Assembly: GCA_937967375.1 (NCBI GenBank)
Contig: CALCJF010000054.1
Span: 1 to 62,110, forward strand
Origin: an uncultured Leucobacter sp.
Lineage (GTDB): Bacteria > Actinomycetota > Actinomycetes > Actinomycetales > Microbacteriaceae
DNA: 62,110 bases
Reading direction: 5' to 3'
Under the pieces are notes generated by a model. That model ran no database searches and had not been told where the DNA came from. It worked only from the letters and a program-made list of their open reading frames with translations. Positions 18,700 to 26,868 of the stretch are shown here, piece by piece. The stretch's first letter is position 1. The number at the start of each line of letters is the position of its first letter. Both the position numbers and the translations under genes were made by a program.

Positions 18700-18774
18700 G
18701 CCGCCTTAGCTCAGGGGTAGAGCAGTTCCCTCGTAAAGAACAGGTCTCGGGTTCAAATCCCGAAGGCGGCTCCA
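18700..18774 (+). tRNA. tRNA-Thr (anticodon CGT), CCA encoded
   Basis: Full cloverleaf: acceptor GCCGCCT/AGGCGGC, D-arm GCTC-AGGGGTA-GAGC, anticodon stem GTTCC/AGAAC (last pair mismatched) with loop CTCGTAA, T-arm TCGGG-TTCAAAT-CCCGA, discriminator T and encoded CCA (18772-18774). Anticodon CGT reads ACG (Thr). A TAAAGT at 18665-18670 may be the -10. A short palindrome, GCCGGGTGTACCCGGC (18681-18696), abuts the 5' end. Confidence 0.95.
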
Positions 18775-18933
18775 TTGAAAACATTGGCCCCGGCCCTAGC
18801 CGCCGGGATGAGGCTATCTGCTCACATCTGGCGTTCATTTTTGGGTAAGCAGTCATGACGGGTTGACCGATCCCCATCTCGCGTTCGAACTCTTAGCCGT
18901 GCTAGCAAAGCCAAGGTCACTAGGATTCTGCCT

Positions 18934-20016
18934 ATGGCTTCTGATTTGCCCATCGGCACATTGCTCAGCACTGGGCTGCCCGCGTTTCTTCAAGCACCAC
19001 GACTCAACCGGCACACGTTCTGGTGTGGCCAGAGTGGTTCGGGTAAGACCTATGCACTTGGGGTGCTGCTCGAGCAGGTGCTTCTCCACACCGCACTCCC
19101 GATCGTCGTGCTCGACCCAAACTCGGACTTCGTGCACCTCGGGAGCGTCCGCGATGACGCTTCCGGCGATGAGGCTGTCGCGTTCGCGGATCGCAGCATT
19201 CGAGTGCTCAGCCCCACTGCTGAACGAGGTGACCGGCTGCTCGTCCGCTTTGTCGAGATGGACATCAGATCCCGTGCCGCAATGCTGCAACTCGACCCCA
19301 TCCGTGACGCCGAGGAGTACAACGCGATGCTCCGCTTCGGTGTGCACAATCTCGGTGAAGTCGACGGGCCAGTCACCGAGTGGTTGCGCAGCACAGGTGA
19401 CCCCGATTTTGCGCGGATTGCGACGCGGATCGAAAACCTAGGCCTGACTGACTGGGATATCTGGGCCTGGAATAACCGAGATGTCACCGAGATCGTGGCA
19501 GACCGTGCCGATGCGACGGTAATAGATCTGGGCAACTTCGCTGCGGCAGCGCAGGCCCAGGCTGTCGCGCTTGCTGTGCTTGATGATCTCTGGGCGCGGC
19601 GCCACGAGAGGATCGGCCGCCTCATCGTGATCGATGAGGCGCATAACCTGTGCTCGCCTGAGGCGGCGACTCCGCTGGCGCGGTTGCTGACCGAGCGAAT
19701 CATCCAGATCGCCGCCGAAGGGCGCAAGTATGGGCTGTGGTTGCTGCTCTCGACACAGCGCCCATCGAAACTGCATCCAAATGTGATCTCTCAGTGCGAC
19801 AACCTCGCATTGATGAAGATGAGCTCGACCAGAGATCTCGAAGAGCTCGGCCTCATCTTTGGGTTCGCCCCGCAAGAGCTGCTGGATCGCTCACCCACGT
19901 TCGCTCAGGGGCAGGCGCTTTTCGCGGGTGGCTTTGCCTCTGAGCCGCAACTTGTGCAAATGGGTGTGCGTCTCACGCAAGAGGGTGGTTCCGACGTACC
20001 GATTGTGTTCCGATAG
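18934..20016 (+). CDS. HerA/VirB4-like P-loop ATPase (DUF87-type)
   Basis: A 360-aa HerA/FtsK-superfamily ATPase. Walker A is GQSGSGKT (Lys38) and Walker B is LIVIDEAHN (Asp234, Glu235). EGRKYGLWLLLSTQRPSKL followed by SQCDNLALMKM is the typical HerA-type sensor and arginine segment. Family members pump or translocate DNA as hexamers, in archaea with the nuclease NurA. No NurA, SIR2 or other partner is adjacent, so this is an orphan copy. No signal peptide or membrane span is seen. TAGGAT lies 7 nt before the ATG and there is no Shine-Dalgarno, suggesting leaderless transcription from its own promoter. Role in DNA repair, plasmid or phage defence is open. Confidence 0.8.
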   Translation: MASDLPIGTLLSTGLPAFLQAPRLNRHTFWCGQSGSGKTYALGVLLEQVLLHTALPIVVLDPNSDFVHLGSVRDDASGDEAVAFADRSIRVLSPTAERGDRLLVRFVEMDIRSRAAMLQLDPIRDAEEYNAMLRFGVHNLGEVDGPVTEWLRSTGDPDFARIATRIENLGLTDWDIWAWNNRDVTEIVADRADATVIDLGNFAAAAQAQAVALAVLDDLWARRHERIGRLIVIDEAHNLCSPEAATPLARLLTERIIQIAAEGRKYGLWLLLSTQRPSKLHPNVISQCDNLALMKMSSTRDLEELGLIFGFAPQELLDRSPTFAQGQALFAGGFASEPQLVQMGVRLTQEGGSDVPIVFR

Positions 20017-20212
20017 ATCAGGGCTCCCGTGTCGAAATTGGCCGTACGGTAAGCCTGGTCGGGCAGGGCCGGGCCGGGTCAGGAACTCTGCGCTCGCGGC
20101 ATTCCCGAGTGAGGCGACCAAACTTGCGAGTGAACTTTGCGAGGGCTTCCGTCCACTGGCACGCCGAGCTTACGCGGGGCGTGTGGCTCTAGAACTCGCC
20201 TATTCTTAGACG

Positions 20213-20716
20213 GTGACCAAGAAATTCCCCATCGCCCGTTCCGTGCTGAGCGAAGAAGGCGTGTACGGTTCGATCATCGTCTCCGGCCTCATCGCAGCTT
20301 CAGGGGGATCTGAAGCGCCGGTGTGGCGAACGCTTTTGTTCATCGTGATCACGGTGGTGGTTTTCTGGGCAGCGCACGTCTACGCTCGCGCTGTCGCCTC
20401 TCATGGTGAGCCCACGCCAGACGGCACACCAAGATCAATCCAAGAATCTTTCAGGGAGGCGGTGGCGGGCTCCAAGGGACTCCTCGCCGCAACGATCGCC
20501 CCCGCTCTCGTGCTATTGCTGGGTGTGTTCGGGCTTATCCCTGACAACTCCGCGAAGTGGATTGCGCTTTGGGTGAGCGTAGCGGTGCTCGCGCTCGTCG
20601 GGTACATTGCTTACTCGCGAAAAGGCACACGATGGTGGGTAAGGATTCTTGGGGCGATTTCAACCGCCTCATTCGGGCTCGTAATAGTTCTCGCCAAAGC
20701 GATCATTTCGCACTAG
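20213..20716 (+). CDS. Small four-span membrane protein, function unknown
   Basis: A 167-aa protein with about four hydrophobic segments (roughly residues 18-32, 42-62, 90-112, 120-137, with a further one at 145-165), separated by short charged loops. I do not recognise a characterised family. The loop HGEPTPDGTPRSIQESFREAVAG after the second span is probably cytoplasmic or an amphipathic helix. GTG 20213 is preceded by TATTCT (20201-20206) with a 6-nt gap and no ribosome binding site. The gene stands alone between the HerA-like ATPase and the TetR operon. Confidence 0.65.
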   Translation: MTKKFPIARSVLSEEGVYGSIIVSGLIAASGGSEAPVWRTLLFIVITVVVFWAAHVYARAVASHGEPTPDGTPRSIQESFREAVAGSKGLLAATIAPALVLLLGVFGLIPDNSAKWIALWVSVAVLALVGYIAYSRKGTRWWVRILGAISTASFGLVIVLAKAIISH

Positions 20717-20838
20717 GTTCGACCCTGACCTGAACGCAGAAAGTGTCCATTCAGGTTGGCACCTTTTCGTGTCTGGTCAGCAGGTCTAGGTGAATGGCGG
20801 GAGTCCGAGAGGCGAGATTGCAAATCTCGACATAAAAC

Positions 20839-20860
20839 CGACTATACGAGCGTATAATCG
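20839..20860 (+). promoter_or_regulatory. TetR operator overlapping a perfect -10 box
   Basis: CGACTATACG (20839-20848) and CGTATAATCG (20851-20860) form an inverted repeat with 9 of 10 matches and a 2-bp spacer. The right arm contains TATAAT (20853-20858), 7 nt before the ATG at 20866. A repressor bound here would cover the promoter, so the regulator very likely controls its own operon. Confidence 0.75.
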
Positions 20861-20865
20861 GCCGC

Positions 20866-21528
20866 ATGAACGCCAACCAGGCCGACGATGCCAGCGAATC
20901 GGCACCGCGAGACCGCCTGCGCGACGCGGCAATCGAAACGTTCGCTCGCCTCGGTCTCGGCGCGACCGTGCGGCAGCTTGCATCAGATGCGGGGGTGACC
21001 GCTGGCCTCGTCACTCACCATTTCGGTTCGAAAGATGCGCTGCGCCAGGCCTGCGATGACGAAGTGTTGCGGCGTATTCGCGCGCTGAAAGAAGAAGGGA
21101 TCCACCGGTCGCCAGACGAGCAACTCGCCATGATCGGCACTCTCGATGAACAGGGCAGCACCCTCTCCTATCTGCTGCGCGTGATCCGGGCAGGTGATCC
21201 CGCTGCCACTGCTTTTCTGCAGCACGCGATTGCCGACGCTCATGCCTACATTGAGGCCGCTGTCGCTAAGGGAAGCGTCAAGCCGAGCAGAGACTCGTGG
21301 GGCCGAGCCCGCATGCTCGTGCTGAACCAGTTCGGTGGCATGTTGCTGCACGCAGATCTGGCTGGTATCGACCTCGCAGACGGGGCCGCCGTCATTGAGC
21401 ATGTGGCACAGCAGCAGACGCTGCCTCTGCTGGAACTGTATGCGGACGGACTGCTCGCCGACCGCACACTGTTCGAGCGCTACCTCGCGCTCGGCGAGCA
21501 CTCGCCCACATCGAAGGAGCAACCATGA
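20866..21528 (+). CDS. TetR-family repressor of the following ABC exporter
   Basis: A 220-aa TetR-type regulator. Residues ~15-62 form the HTH domain (RDRLRDAAIETFARLGLGATV, RQLASDAGVTAGLVTHHFGSK), with the YYHFGSK-like ending written HHFGSK. The C-terminal all-helical part would bind an inducer, plausibly the compound exported by the adjacent ABC transporter. The gene overlaps the ABC ATPase start by 4 nt (ATGA), so the three genes form one operon with the operator at 20839-20860. The mRNA is probably leaderless. Confidence 0.9.
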   Translation: MNANQADDASESAPRDRLRDAAIETFARLGLGATVRQLASDAGVTAGLVTHHFGSKDALRQACDDEVLRRIRALKEEGIHRSPDEQLAMIGTLDEQGSTLSYLLRVIRAGDPAATAFLQHAIADAHAYIEAAVAKGSVKPSRDSWGRARMLVLNQFGGMLLHADLAGIDLADGAAVIEHVAQQQTLPLLELYADGLLADRTLFERYLALGEHSPTSKEQP

Positions 21529-22322
21529 ACAATGCCATCGAGGCCGTCGGCCTCAGTAAACGATTCGGCAAGACGGTCGCGCTCGACGGCCTCGACCTCA
21601 CCGTTCCCGAAGGCACGGTGCACGGCTTTCTCGGCCCCAACGGTTCTGGCAAGTCGACCACGATCCGTGTGCTGCTCGGTTTGATTCGCGCCGAAGGCGG
21701 CCGCGCGAGCGTGCTCGGCGGCGATCCTTGGCGAGACGCAGTCGCGCTGCACCGACGAATCGCGTACGTGCCCGGCGACATGAGTCTCTGGCCAAATCTG
21801 ACCGGCGGCCAGGCCATCGACATCATTGCCTCGTTGCGAGGAGATCACGATGCCGCCCGCATCGCGACGTTCGTAGAGCGCTTCGATCTCGACCCGTCGA
21901 AGAAAGCCCGCAGCTATTCGAAGGGCAACCGTCAGAAGGTCGCGCTGGTTGCGGCCCTCGCCTCACGCGCGGAACTGCTCATCTTCGATGAACCGACGAG
22001 CGGCCTTGACCCGCTGATGGAACGGGTGTTTCAGAGCTGCGTTGAAGAGATCAAGGCGGCGGGGCGCACGGTGCTGCTCTCGAGCCACATCTTCTCGGAG
22101 GTGCAGCGGCTCTGCGACGCAGTTACCATCATTCGCAAGGGTCAGACCGTCGAGGTTTCTGCGGTGCAGGGCGAGGTCGATCTCGAAACGCGGTTTCTAT
22201 CGCATTACGGTGCGGCAGGGTTCGTCGGCGACGGAGCAGCTGCCGGCGGGAGCCCGGGCGATGGCGTTGAGGTCGCGCGGGGCGCTCACCGGGCAGTCGG
22301 CGATGCAAAAGGCGCGGCATGA
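21525..22322 (+). CDS. ABC exporter ATP-binding subunit
   Basis: A 265-aa ABC ATPase of the drug/polyketide-export type. Walker A is GPNGSGKST, the Q-loop region reads RRIAYVPGDM, the signature is YSKGNRQKV (degenerate LSGGQ), Walker B LLIFDEPTSGLDP, and the switch His is in LSSHIF. The C-terminal ~45 residues are low-complexity Gly/Ala and not conserved. It overlaps both neighbours by 4 nt (ATGA), so it is coupled to the TetR regulator and the permease. The substrate is unknown; TetR linkage suggests a toxic compound. Confidence 0.92.
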   Translation: MNNAIEAVGLSKRFGKTVALDGLDLTVPEGTVHGFLGPNGSGKSTTIRVLLGLIRAEGGRASVLGGDPWRDAVALHRRIAYVPGDMSLWPNLTGGQAIDIIASLRGDHDAARIATFVERFDLDPSKKARSYSKGNRQKVALVAALASRAELLIFDEPTSGLDPLMERVFQSCVEEIKAAGRTVLLSSHIFSEVQRLCDAVTIIRKGQTVEVSAVQGEVDLETRFLSHYGAAGFVGDGAAAGGSPGDGVEVARGAHRAVGDAKGAA

Positions 22323-23926
22323 ACACTCAGTTCGCCGGGCTCGGACGCATGGTCGCTTTCGACCTGCGGCGATCCTGGCTGCGCATGTTCGTCTGGGCGC
22401 TCGTGCTCGCGGTGCTCGTCGTCACCGTCGTCGAATACCAGAAGACCACGTTTCCGACACAGGCCGACCGCGACGCGTATGCGGCGATCGCGAACACGCC
22501 CTCGGTCGCCGCGCTCACGGGGCTTCCCTACGCGGCGGCGACTGCCGGGGGCATTCTGAACATCAAACTCTGGATGTCGAACGCGATCGCACTCGCGCTG
22601 GTGAGCGTCTTCTTGGTGACCCGAAATGGTCGGGCAGAAGAGGAGTCCGGTCGAGCCGAGTTGCTTCGTGCGGCGGCCGTCGGTCGACACACGCTCAGTT
22701 TTGCCGGCTGGATCGTCGCGTCGCTCTTTGCGGTCGTCACCGGGTTGCTTTGCGGGACGACGGCGGTCGCAGCCGGGTTGCCGGTGGCAGGGTCGATGCT
22801 CATGGGGCTCTCGTTCACCGGTGTGGCGATCGCGTTCATCGGGGTCGCTGCGATCACGGGCCAGCTCGCATCTACCGGTCGGGCCGCCAACTCGTGGGCC
22901 GGCATAGTGCTCGCGCTTGCCTACCTGCTTCGTGCAGTCGCCGATGTGAACGCCAAGGGTGACACCCCGCACTGGATCGCCTGGCTGTCACCGATCGGTT
23001 GGGGGCAGCAGACTCGGTCGTTCGGCGAAAACCGGTGGTGGGTGCTCCTTCTGCCGCTCGCCTTCGGCGTCATCTGCGGTTCGATCGCGCTCGCCCTCGA
23101 GCGCCGACGTGACCTCGGCGCCGGCATCGTGCCCGCGCGACCGGGGCCGAGCCACGCCTCGCCGTTGCTCGGCACGGCGCTCGGGCTTCCGCTGCGTCTG
23201 CAGCGCACCTCGCTTATCGCCTGGACCCTCGGGGTGGCCGTGGCCGGCCTCTTCTTCGGCGGCATCGCGAAACTCATGGAACAGCTCGTCACTGAGCTCG
23301 GGTCTTCGCCGATCGGCGCCGCGATCACGAGCGGCACCGACACCCCCGTCGACGGCCTGCTCGGGTTTCTGCTGCTCTTCATCGCAGTGCTGGTCACCGG
23401 TTTTGCGGTGCAATCCACGCTTGCCCTGCGCGCCGACGAGTCGGCCCACGGCGAGGTCGAGTGGTCGGCTGCGGTTTCGCGCTGGGCTTGGGTGGGGGCG
23501 AGGATCGCCATCCCTGCGGCGGCATCTGCCGTGATGCTGTTTCTCGGTGGGCTGATGCAGGGCGCAAGCTACGGTGCACAAACCGGCGACCCCGCGCAGG
23601 CCTGGCGGTTCGCGGCCGCGGCCCTCGCCTATTGGCCGACCGTGGCGCTCGTGATCGCGTTCGTGGCGGTGCTTGCCGGGCTGGTGCCGCGCGCCGCGGC
23701 CGCAGTTTCGTGGGCGGTCTACGGCGCACTCGTGCTGCTTGCGGCGCTCGGCGATGTGCTCGGCATTCCGCACGATGTGGTGCAGGCCACCCCGTTCTGG
23801 GCGGTGCCGCAGCCGGGCAGACCCGACCCTTCTTGGGGGCCGGTCTGGTTGATGGCGGCCGGCGCGGTCGTGCTCGCGATGCTCGCGCTGTGGCGCTACC
23901 GGCGCCGCGACCTCGTTGCCGATTAG
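22319..23926 (+). CDS. ABC exporter permease (polyketide-antibiotic exporter type)
   Basis: A 535-aa membrane protein with about 12 hydrophobic segments in two similar halves, as in single-chain exporters of the tetronasin type that pair with one ATPase gene. The first half starts FDLRRSWLRMFVWALVLAVL; the second half starts near residue 285 with LPLRLQRTSLIAWTLGVAVA, a repeat of the same topology. It forms the inner-membrane channel for the ATPase encoded just upstream, with a 4-nt overlap. Gene order TetR-ATPase-permease is typical of inducible export operons. Confidence 0.88.
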   Translation: MNTQFAGLGRMVAFDLRRSWLRMFVWALVLAVLVVTVVEYQKTTFPTQADRDAYAAIANTPSVAALTGLPYAAATAGGILNIKLWMSNAIALALVSVFLVTRNGRAEEESGRAELLRAAAVGRHTLSFAGWIVASLFAVVTGLLCGTTAVAAGLPVAGSMLMGLSFTGVAIAFIGVAAITGQLASTGRAANSWAGIVLALAYLLRAVADVNAKGDTPHWIAWLSPIGWGQQTRSFGENRWWVLLLPLAFGVICGSIALALERRRDLGAGIVPARPGPSHASPLLGTALGLPLRLQRTSLIAWTLGVAVAGLFFGGIAKLMEQLVTELGSSPIGAAITSGTDTPVDGLLGFLLLFIAVLVTGFAVQSTLALRADESAHGEVEWSAAVSRWAWVGARIAIPAAASAVMLFLGGLMQGASYGAQTGDPAQAWRFAAAALAYWPTVALVIAFVAVLAGLVPRAAAAVSWAVYGALVLLAALGDVLGIPHDVVQATPFWAVPQPGRPDPSWGPVWLMAAGAVVLAMLALWRYRRRDLVAD

Positions 23927-23958
23927 CCGGCTAGTCGGTTAGCCAACTGCGACGCACC

Positions 23959-24126
23959 TCACACGTCGAGGCCGTCGTCAAACATCTCTTCGATGAGGGC
24001 GAGCGTCTCTACCCACCTGAGAATGCGCCCTACTCGCTTTGCCGAAATGCCTACCTCGGCGCCGATGCGCTCGAAGCTCCACCCGGCACAGCGCAGCTGC
24101 AGCATCAGGGCAGTTCGTTCGGCCAT
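23959..24126 (-). CDS. Small helix-turn-helix protein (55 aa)
   Basis: A short frame encodes 55 residues. The centre, AGWSFERIGAEVGISAKRVG followed by RILRWVE, is a clean homeodomain-like/sigma-4-like HTH (helix, GISAKRV turn, recognition helix), flanked by a Leu-rich first helix and an acidic tail. Only the DNA-binding domain is present, so it may act as a dimer or partner a larger regulator. The start ATG (24124-24126) has TATCCT 6 nt upstream and no Shine-Dalgarno, which matches the leaderless pattern elsewhere in this window. It lies between a convergent ABC permease and the terminator of the surface protein gene. Confidence 0.7.
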   Translation of the reverse strand: MAERTALMLQLRCAGWSFERIGAEVGISAKRVGRILRWVETLALIEEMFDDGLDV

Positions 24127-24145
24127 GACTTGAGGATAGGCCTGA

Positions 24146-24174
24146 TTCCCGCCGGAGGATAGCCCCGGCGGGAA
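24146..24174 (-). terminator. Terminator hairpin behind the LAxTG surface protein gene
   Basis: TTCCCGCCGG (24146-24155) and CCGGCGGGAA (24165-24174) form a perfect 10-bp stem with a 9-nt loop, 35 nt past the stop codon at 24209. No T-tract follows. The -10 of the small HTH gene begins 8 nt further on. Confidence 0.7.
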
Positions 24175-24208
24175 CCGTTCACCGAGATTTTGCTCTCGCA
24201 GGGTGCGA

Positions 24209-25951
24209 TCAGTTGTTCTTGTCCCTGAACCGCATGAGCGAGATCACCGCACCGGCCGCAACGGCTGCAACTCCGATAGCACCGAGGGGTGCCCAGGAGA
24301 AGCCGGTCTGGGCGAGTCGCTCGCTGCGATTCGCGGGCGCATCTGAACCGGTTTCGGGCTTCGTTGGAGTATGGCCAGTGGCGTCTCCGCCGGCACCACC
24401 CGAACCGCCTGCATCGCCCGAACCATCAGAACCGTTATCGCCTGGCGCGACAACCTCGTATTCAAAGGTTGCCTTGGTGCGGTTACCCGCGACGTCGGCC
24501 GATTCGACCACGACCTGCTTTTTGCCGAGCGATCCGGTGTCGAGCGCCAGCGAACCCTCCGTCGGGAGCAAGGGCAGTTCTTCGCCGCAGAAGTCGATTC
24601 CCGAGTGCGCATCGCTGCACTCGAATCCGACTCGTGCGCTGCTACCGAGTACCACCGACGTCGATGCGGCTGCCCGGCCATCGGCGGTGCCGACGTCACC
24701 CAACCGACTCGGTTTCAGCAACGAAAAGTGCACCTCTGGTTGCACGCCGTCAATGCGCACGGTGGCCTCGCCGCTGTTTAGGCCGCCGCGTGCGGTCGTT
24801 GCGGTGTAGCTGACCTGGGTGACTCCGTCGCCCTCGATGGTGAAGGCGACACCGTTCTCGTCGACCGCGCTGCCGCTTGCGGTGATCGGGCCACGGGTCG
24901 CCCAGTGCACGCCGGTGATGCGGTCGCCGACATCGGTGGTGCTGGCAGAAACAATCACGCCTACCGGACCGCGGTACCAACCCGAGGCGGGTTCTGGAGC
25001 AATGTTGAACTGCAACTCTGGGGTTTGCGGTTCGCGTTCTTTTACGACGTAGGTGAAGGTCCCGCTTGCCTCGTTGCCCGCGTAGTCGCGAGAGTGCAGC
25101 GTCACCGCGTGCTCGCCGAGCTCTTCGCTCGGCAGCACCTCATCGTCGGTGCCCGTTGCGTAGCAGCTCTGCACCCCCGAGTGCTCATCCCAGCAGTCAA
25201 GGCCGAGCGCGACTTGCGCGCCCTGGGTGATGATGCTCGGCGCTCCCGTTGCAATGCGTGGAGCCGCACCGTCGATTGCCATAAAGAGTGTTTTGGTCGC
25301 TCCGTTTCGCCCGTTGGTATCGGTTGCCCAGTATTCGATGGTGTGGCTTCCATTGCCTTCGACGTAGAACGTGGTGTCGTGACCCGCACGCTCCGTGGTG
25401 GTGTCGTCGACGACCACCGTGATCGAGCGCACGCCAGAGCCGGCATCTTCGGCGACGAAGCGCACGGGTTGGCGGGTGCGATACCAGCCGCTGGCAGGCA
25501 GGGCGCTGAGATTTGCGGTTACCTCAGGGCCCGTGGTTGCAGCTGTCGGCACTGCCGCGCTGCCGGGCGTGGCTGCGGCCGGAGCAGCCGGAGCGGTCGG
25601 TGTGGCGGCGGGGTTAGTTGGCTCGGGCCCGGGATCCGGAGCCGCCGCATCTGCGGCAGTTGGTGCCGCCGGCGCGGGAACCGCTGGGGGAGCCGATTCG
25701 AGCGCCGGCGCGTCGACCGCGGCGGCGGGCAGCTCGGTCTCGGGCGACACCGCCGCGAGGCCTGGCACCGATTCCGGGGCCGAATCCTGTGCAACCGGTT
25801 GAGCCACAGTGGTGTCGAGAGTGAGCCCTTCGCTCGCGAGCGCGGGGGCAAGCGGTGCGAAGGTGAGCGGGATGACCGCGGCCGTTCCGACGGCGGTCAG
25901 CAGCCGCCGAGGCAACCGTGACGAACGGGCCGCATTCGTGTGAGTGCGCAT
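24209..25951 (-). CDS. Wall-anchored surface protein with LAQTG sorting signal (580 aa)
   Basis: Predicted cell-wall protein. The signal peptide is residues ~1-40 (RLPRRLLTAVGTAAVIPLTF, cleavage near ALAS). An Ala/Pro-rich stalk of ~95 residues follows, then three Ig-like/OmpL47-type modules that share SGWYR..PV and the DxxSGVxS/C phrases, with several Cys pairs (CWDEHSGVQSC, CSDAHSGIDFC). A Gly/Asp/Ser linker leads to LAQTGF (546-551), a hydrophobic helix and MRFRDKNN: a complete LAxTG signal of the class E sortase type common in actinobacteria. I chose ATG 25951 over one 27 nt upstream because AAGGAG lies at correct spacing. It follows a membrane protein gene by 30 nt in the same direction. 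Confidence 0.87.
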   Translation of the reverse strand: MRTHTNAARSSRLPRRLLTAVGTAAVIPLTFAPLAPALASEGLTLDTTVAQPVAQDSAPESVPGLAAVSPETELPAAAVDAPALESAPPAVPAPAAPTAADAAAPDPGPEPTNPAATPTAPAAPAAATPGSAAVPTAATTGPEVTANLSALPASGWYRTRQPVRFVAEDAGSGVRSITVVVDDTTTERAGHDTTFYVEGNGSHTIEYWATDTNGRNGATKTLFMAIDGAAPRIATGAPSIITQGAQVALGLDCWDEHSGVQSCYATGTDDEVLPSEELGEHAVTLHSRDYAGNEASGTFTYVVKEREPQTPELQFNIAPEPASGWYRGPVGVIVSASTTDVGDRITGVHWATRGPITASGSAVDENGVAFTIEGDGVTQVSYTATTARGGLNSGEATVRIDGVQPEVHFSLLKPSRLGDVGTADGRAAASTSVVLGSSARVGFECSDAHSGIDFCGEELPLLPTEGSLALDTGSLGKKQVVVESADVAGNRTKATFEYEVVAPGDNGSDGSGDAGGSGGAGGDATGHTPTKPETGSDAPANRSERLAQTGFSWAPLGAIGVAAVAAGAVISLMRFRDKNN

Positions 25952-25981
25952 ATGTGTTCTCCTTGGGGTGAGCCGCAACGA

Positions 25982-26740
25982 TCAGCGCGCAGCGATGAGT
26001 CGGCCGCCTGCGATCAGCAGGGGCAGGTAGCAGGCGAAGGCGATCAGGGCACCGATTGCGCCGAGCCCGAGTGCGGGCACGACCCAGGGAAGAAAGCCGA
26101 GCGGCGCGATCCACCACGAGATGGCCTTCGCCCTAGCGAGCGCGAGCGAGAGCAGCCCGATACCGAGAATGCCGCCGATCATTCCCGACATGCGCCAGAT
26201 CTCGAGGCTGCTCTCGAGAGCAGCCTCGTTCATTCGCACCGCGTCTTCGAGGGGCAGCGTATTGCCCGCCGAGACCAGAAACCAGTCAGAGAGCAGCAGC
26301 CCTGACATCTGAATCGCACCGATGCAGAGTATGGTCGCGGCGATCGGCAGGAACACGCGACCGCGAGCACCGCGCAGCAACCCCAGCATTGCGAACGCTG
26401 CGAGCGCGAGAGCGACCCAACCGTAGTGCAGCAGATTCGCCGACCAGAGGCTGAGCGCCGGATCGGCTGCAAGCGATTCGATATAGGCGTCTGTGCCTGG
26501 GCCGGCCTGTTCGGGCGAGGTCAGCATGCCGGCGGTCAAGAGCACTGGTGCCGCGAGCAGCGCCAGCCCGCCGAACCGCTGCAGCAGGGTCGGTCGAAAC
26601 TCGCCGAGCGGCACGCCCTTGCTCTTGGCGATCGTAGCGGCACGCGGCGACCCGTCAGGGCTCCCGCTCTCGAGGGAGCTTTGCGCGGCTTCAAACCGGG
26701 AGGGGGTTGTGGAGACCTCGGCAGAGGAAAAGATGTTCAT
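25982..26740 (-). CDS. Integral membrane protein, function unknown (252 aa)
   Basis: After a ~50-aa polar N-terminus there are six likely transmembrane segments (GLALLAAPVLLTAGML; YGWVALALAAFAMLGLL; VFLPIAATILCIGAIQM; a segment near MIGGILGIGLLSLALA; WIAPLGFLPWVVPALGLGAI; IAFACYLPLLIAG). I recognise no characterised family. ATG 26740 is preferred over an upstream in-frame start because GAAAGG precedes it and the N-terminus becomes sensible. It precedes the LAxTG surface protein by 30 nt and follows a two-component system; a GTCCCG-type inverted repeat in its upstream region suggests control by that system. Confidence 0.75.
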   Translation of the reverse strand: MNIFSSAEVSTTPSRFEAAQSSLESGSPDGSPRAATIAKSKGVPLGEFRPTLLQRFGGLALLAAPVLLTAGMLTSPEQAGPGTDAYIESLAADPALSLWSANLLHYGWVALALAAFAMLGLLRGARGRVFLPIAATILCIGAIQMSGLLLSDWFLVSAGNTLPLEDAVRMNEAALESSLEIWRMSGMIGGILGIGLLSLALARAKAISWWIAPLGFLPWVVPALGLGAIGALIAFACYLPLLIAGGRLIAAR

Positions 26741-26827
26741 GATGGACCTTTCGGGTTGTTCTGAAGGGGTAACTCCAGATTCCCGGCTCCGCGACCCGGC
26801 CGAACAGGGGCGAAGGATCCTTGAAAT

Positions 26828-26848
26828 GTCCCGTATCTGACCCGGGAC
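26828..26848 (-). promoter_or_regulatory. GTCCCG inverted repeat upstream of membrane/surface protein operon
   Basis: GTCCCG (26828-26833) and CGGGAC (26843-26848), 9 bp apart, lie 88 nt before the start at 26740. The same half-site occurs three times upstream of the adjacent histidine kinase gene, so this is a candidate response-regulator box, although the spacing differs (9 versus 6 bp). Confidence 0.45.
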
Positions 26849-26868
26849 CACGGTCGATGAGAGACCTC

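Noticed and set aside
25982..26851. Longer start for the membrane protein at 26851
   Set aside because: It would add 37 polar residues covering the GTCCCG box and promoter region; the ATG at 26740 has a ribosome binding site.
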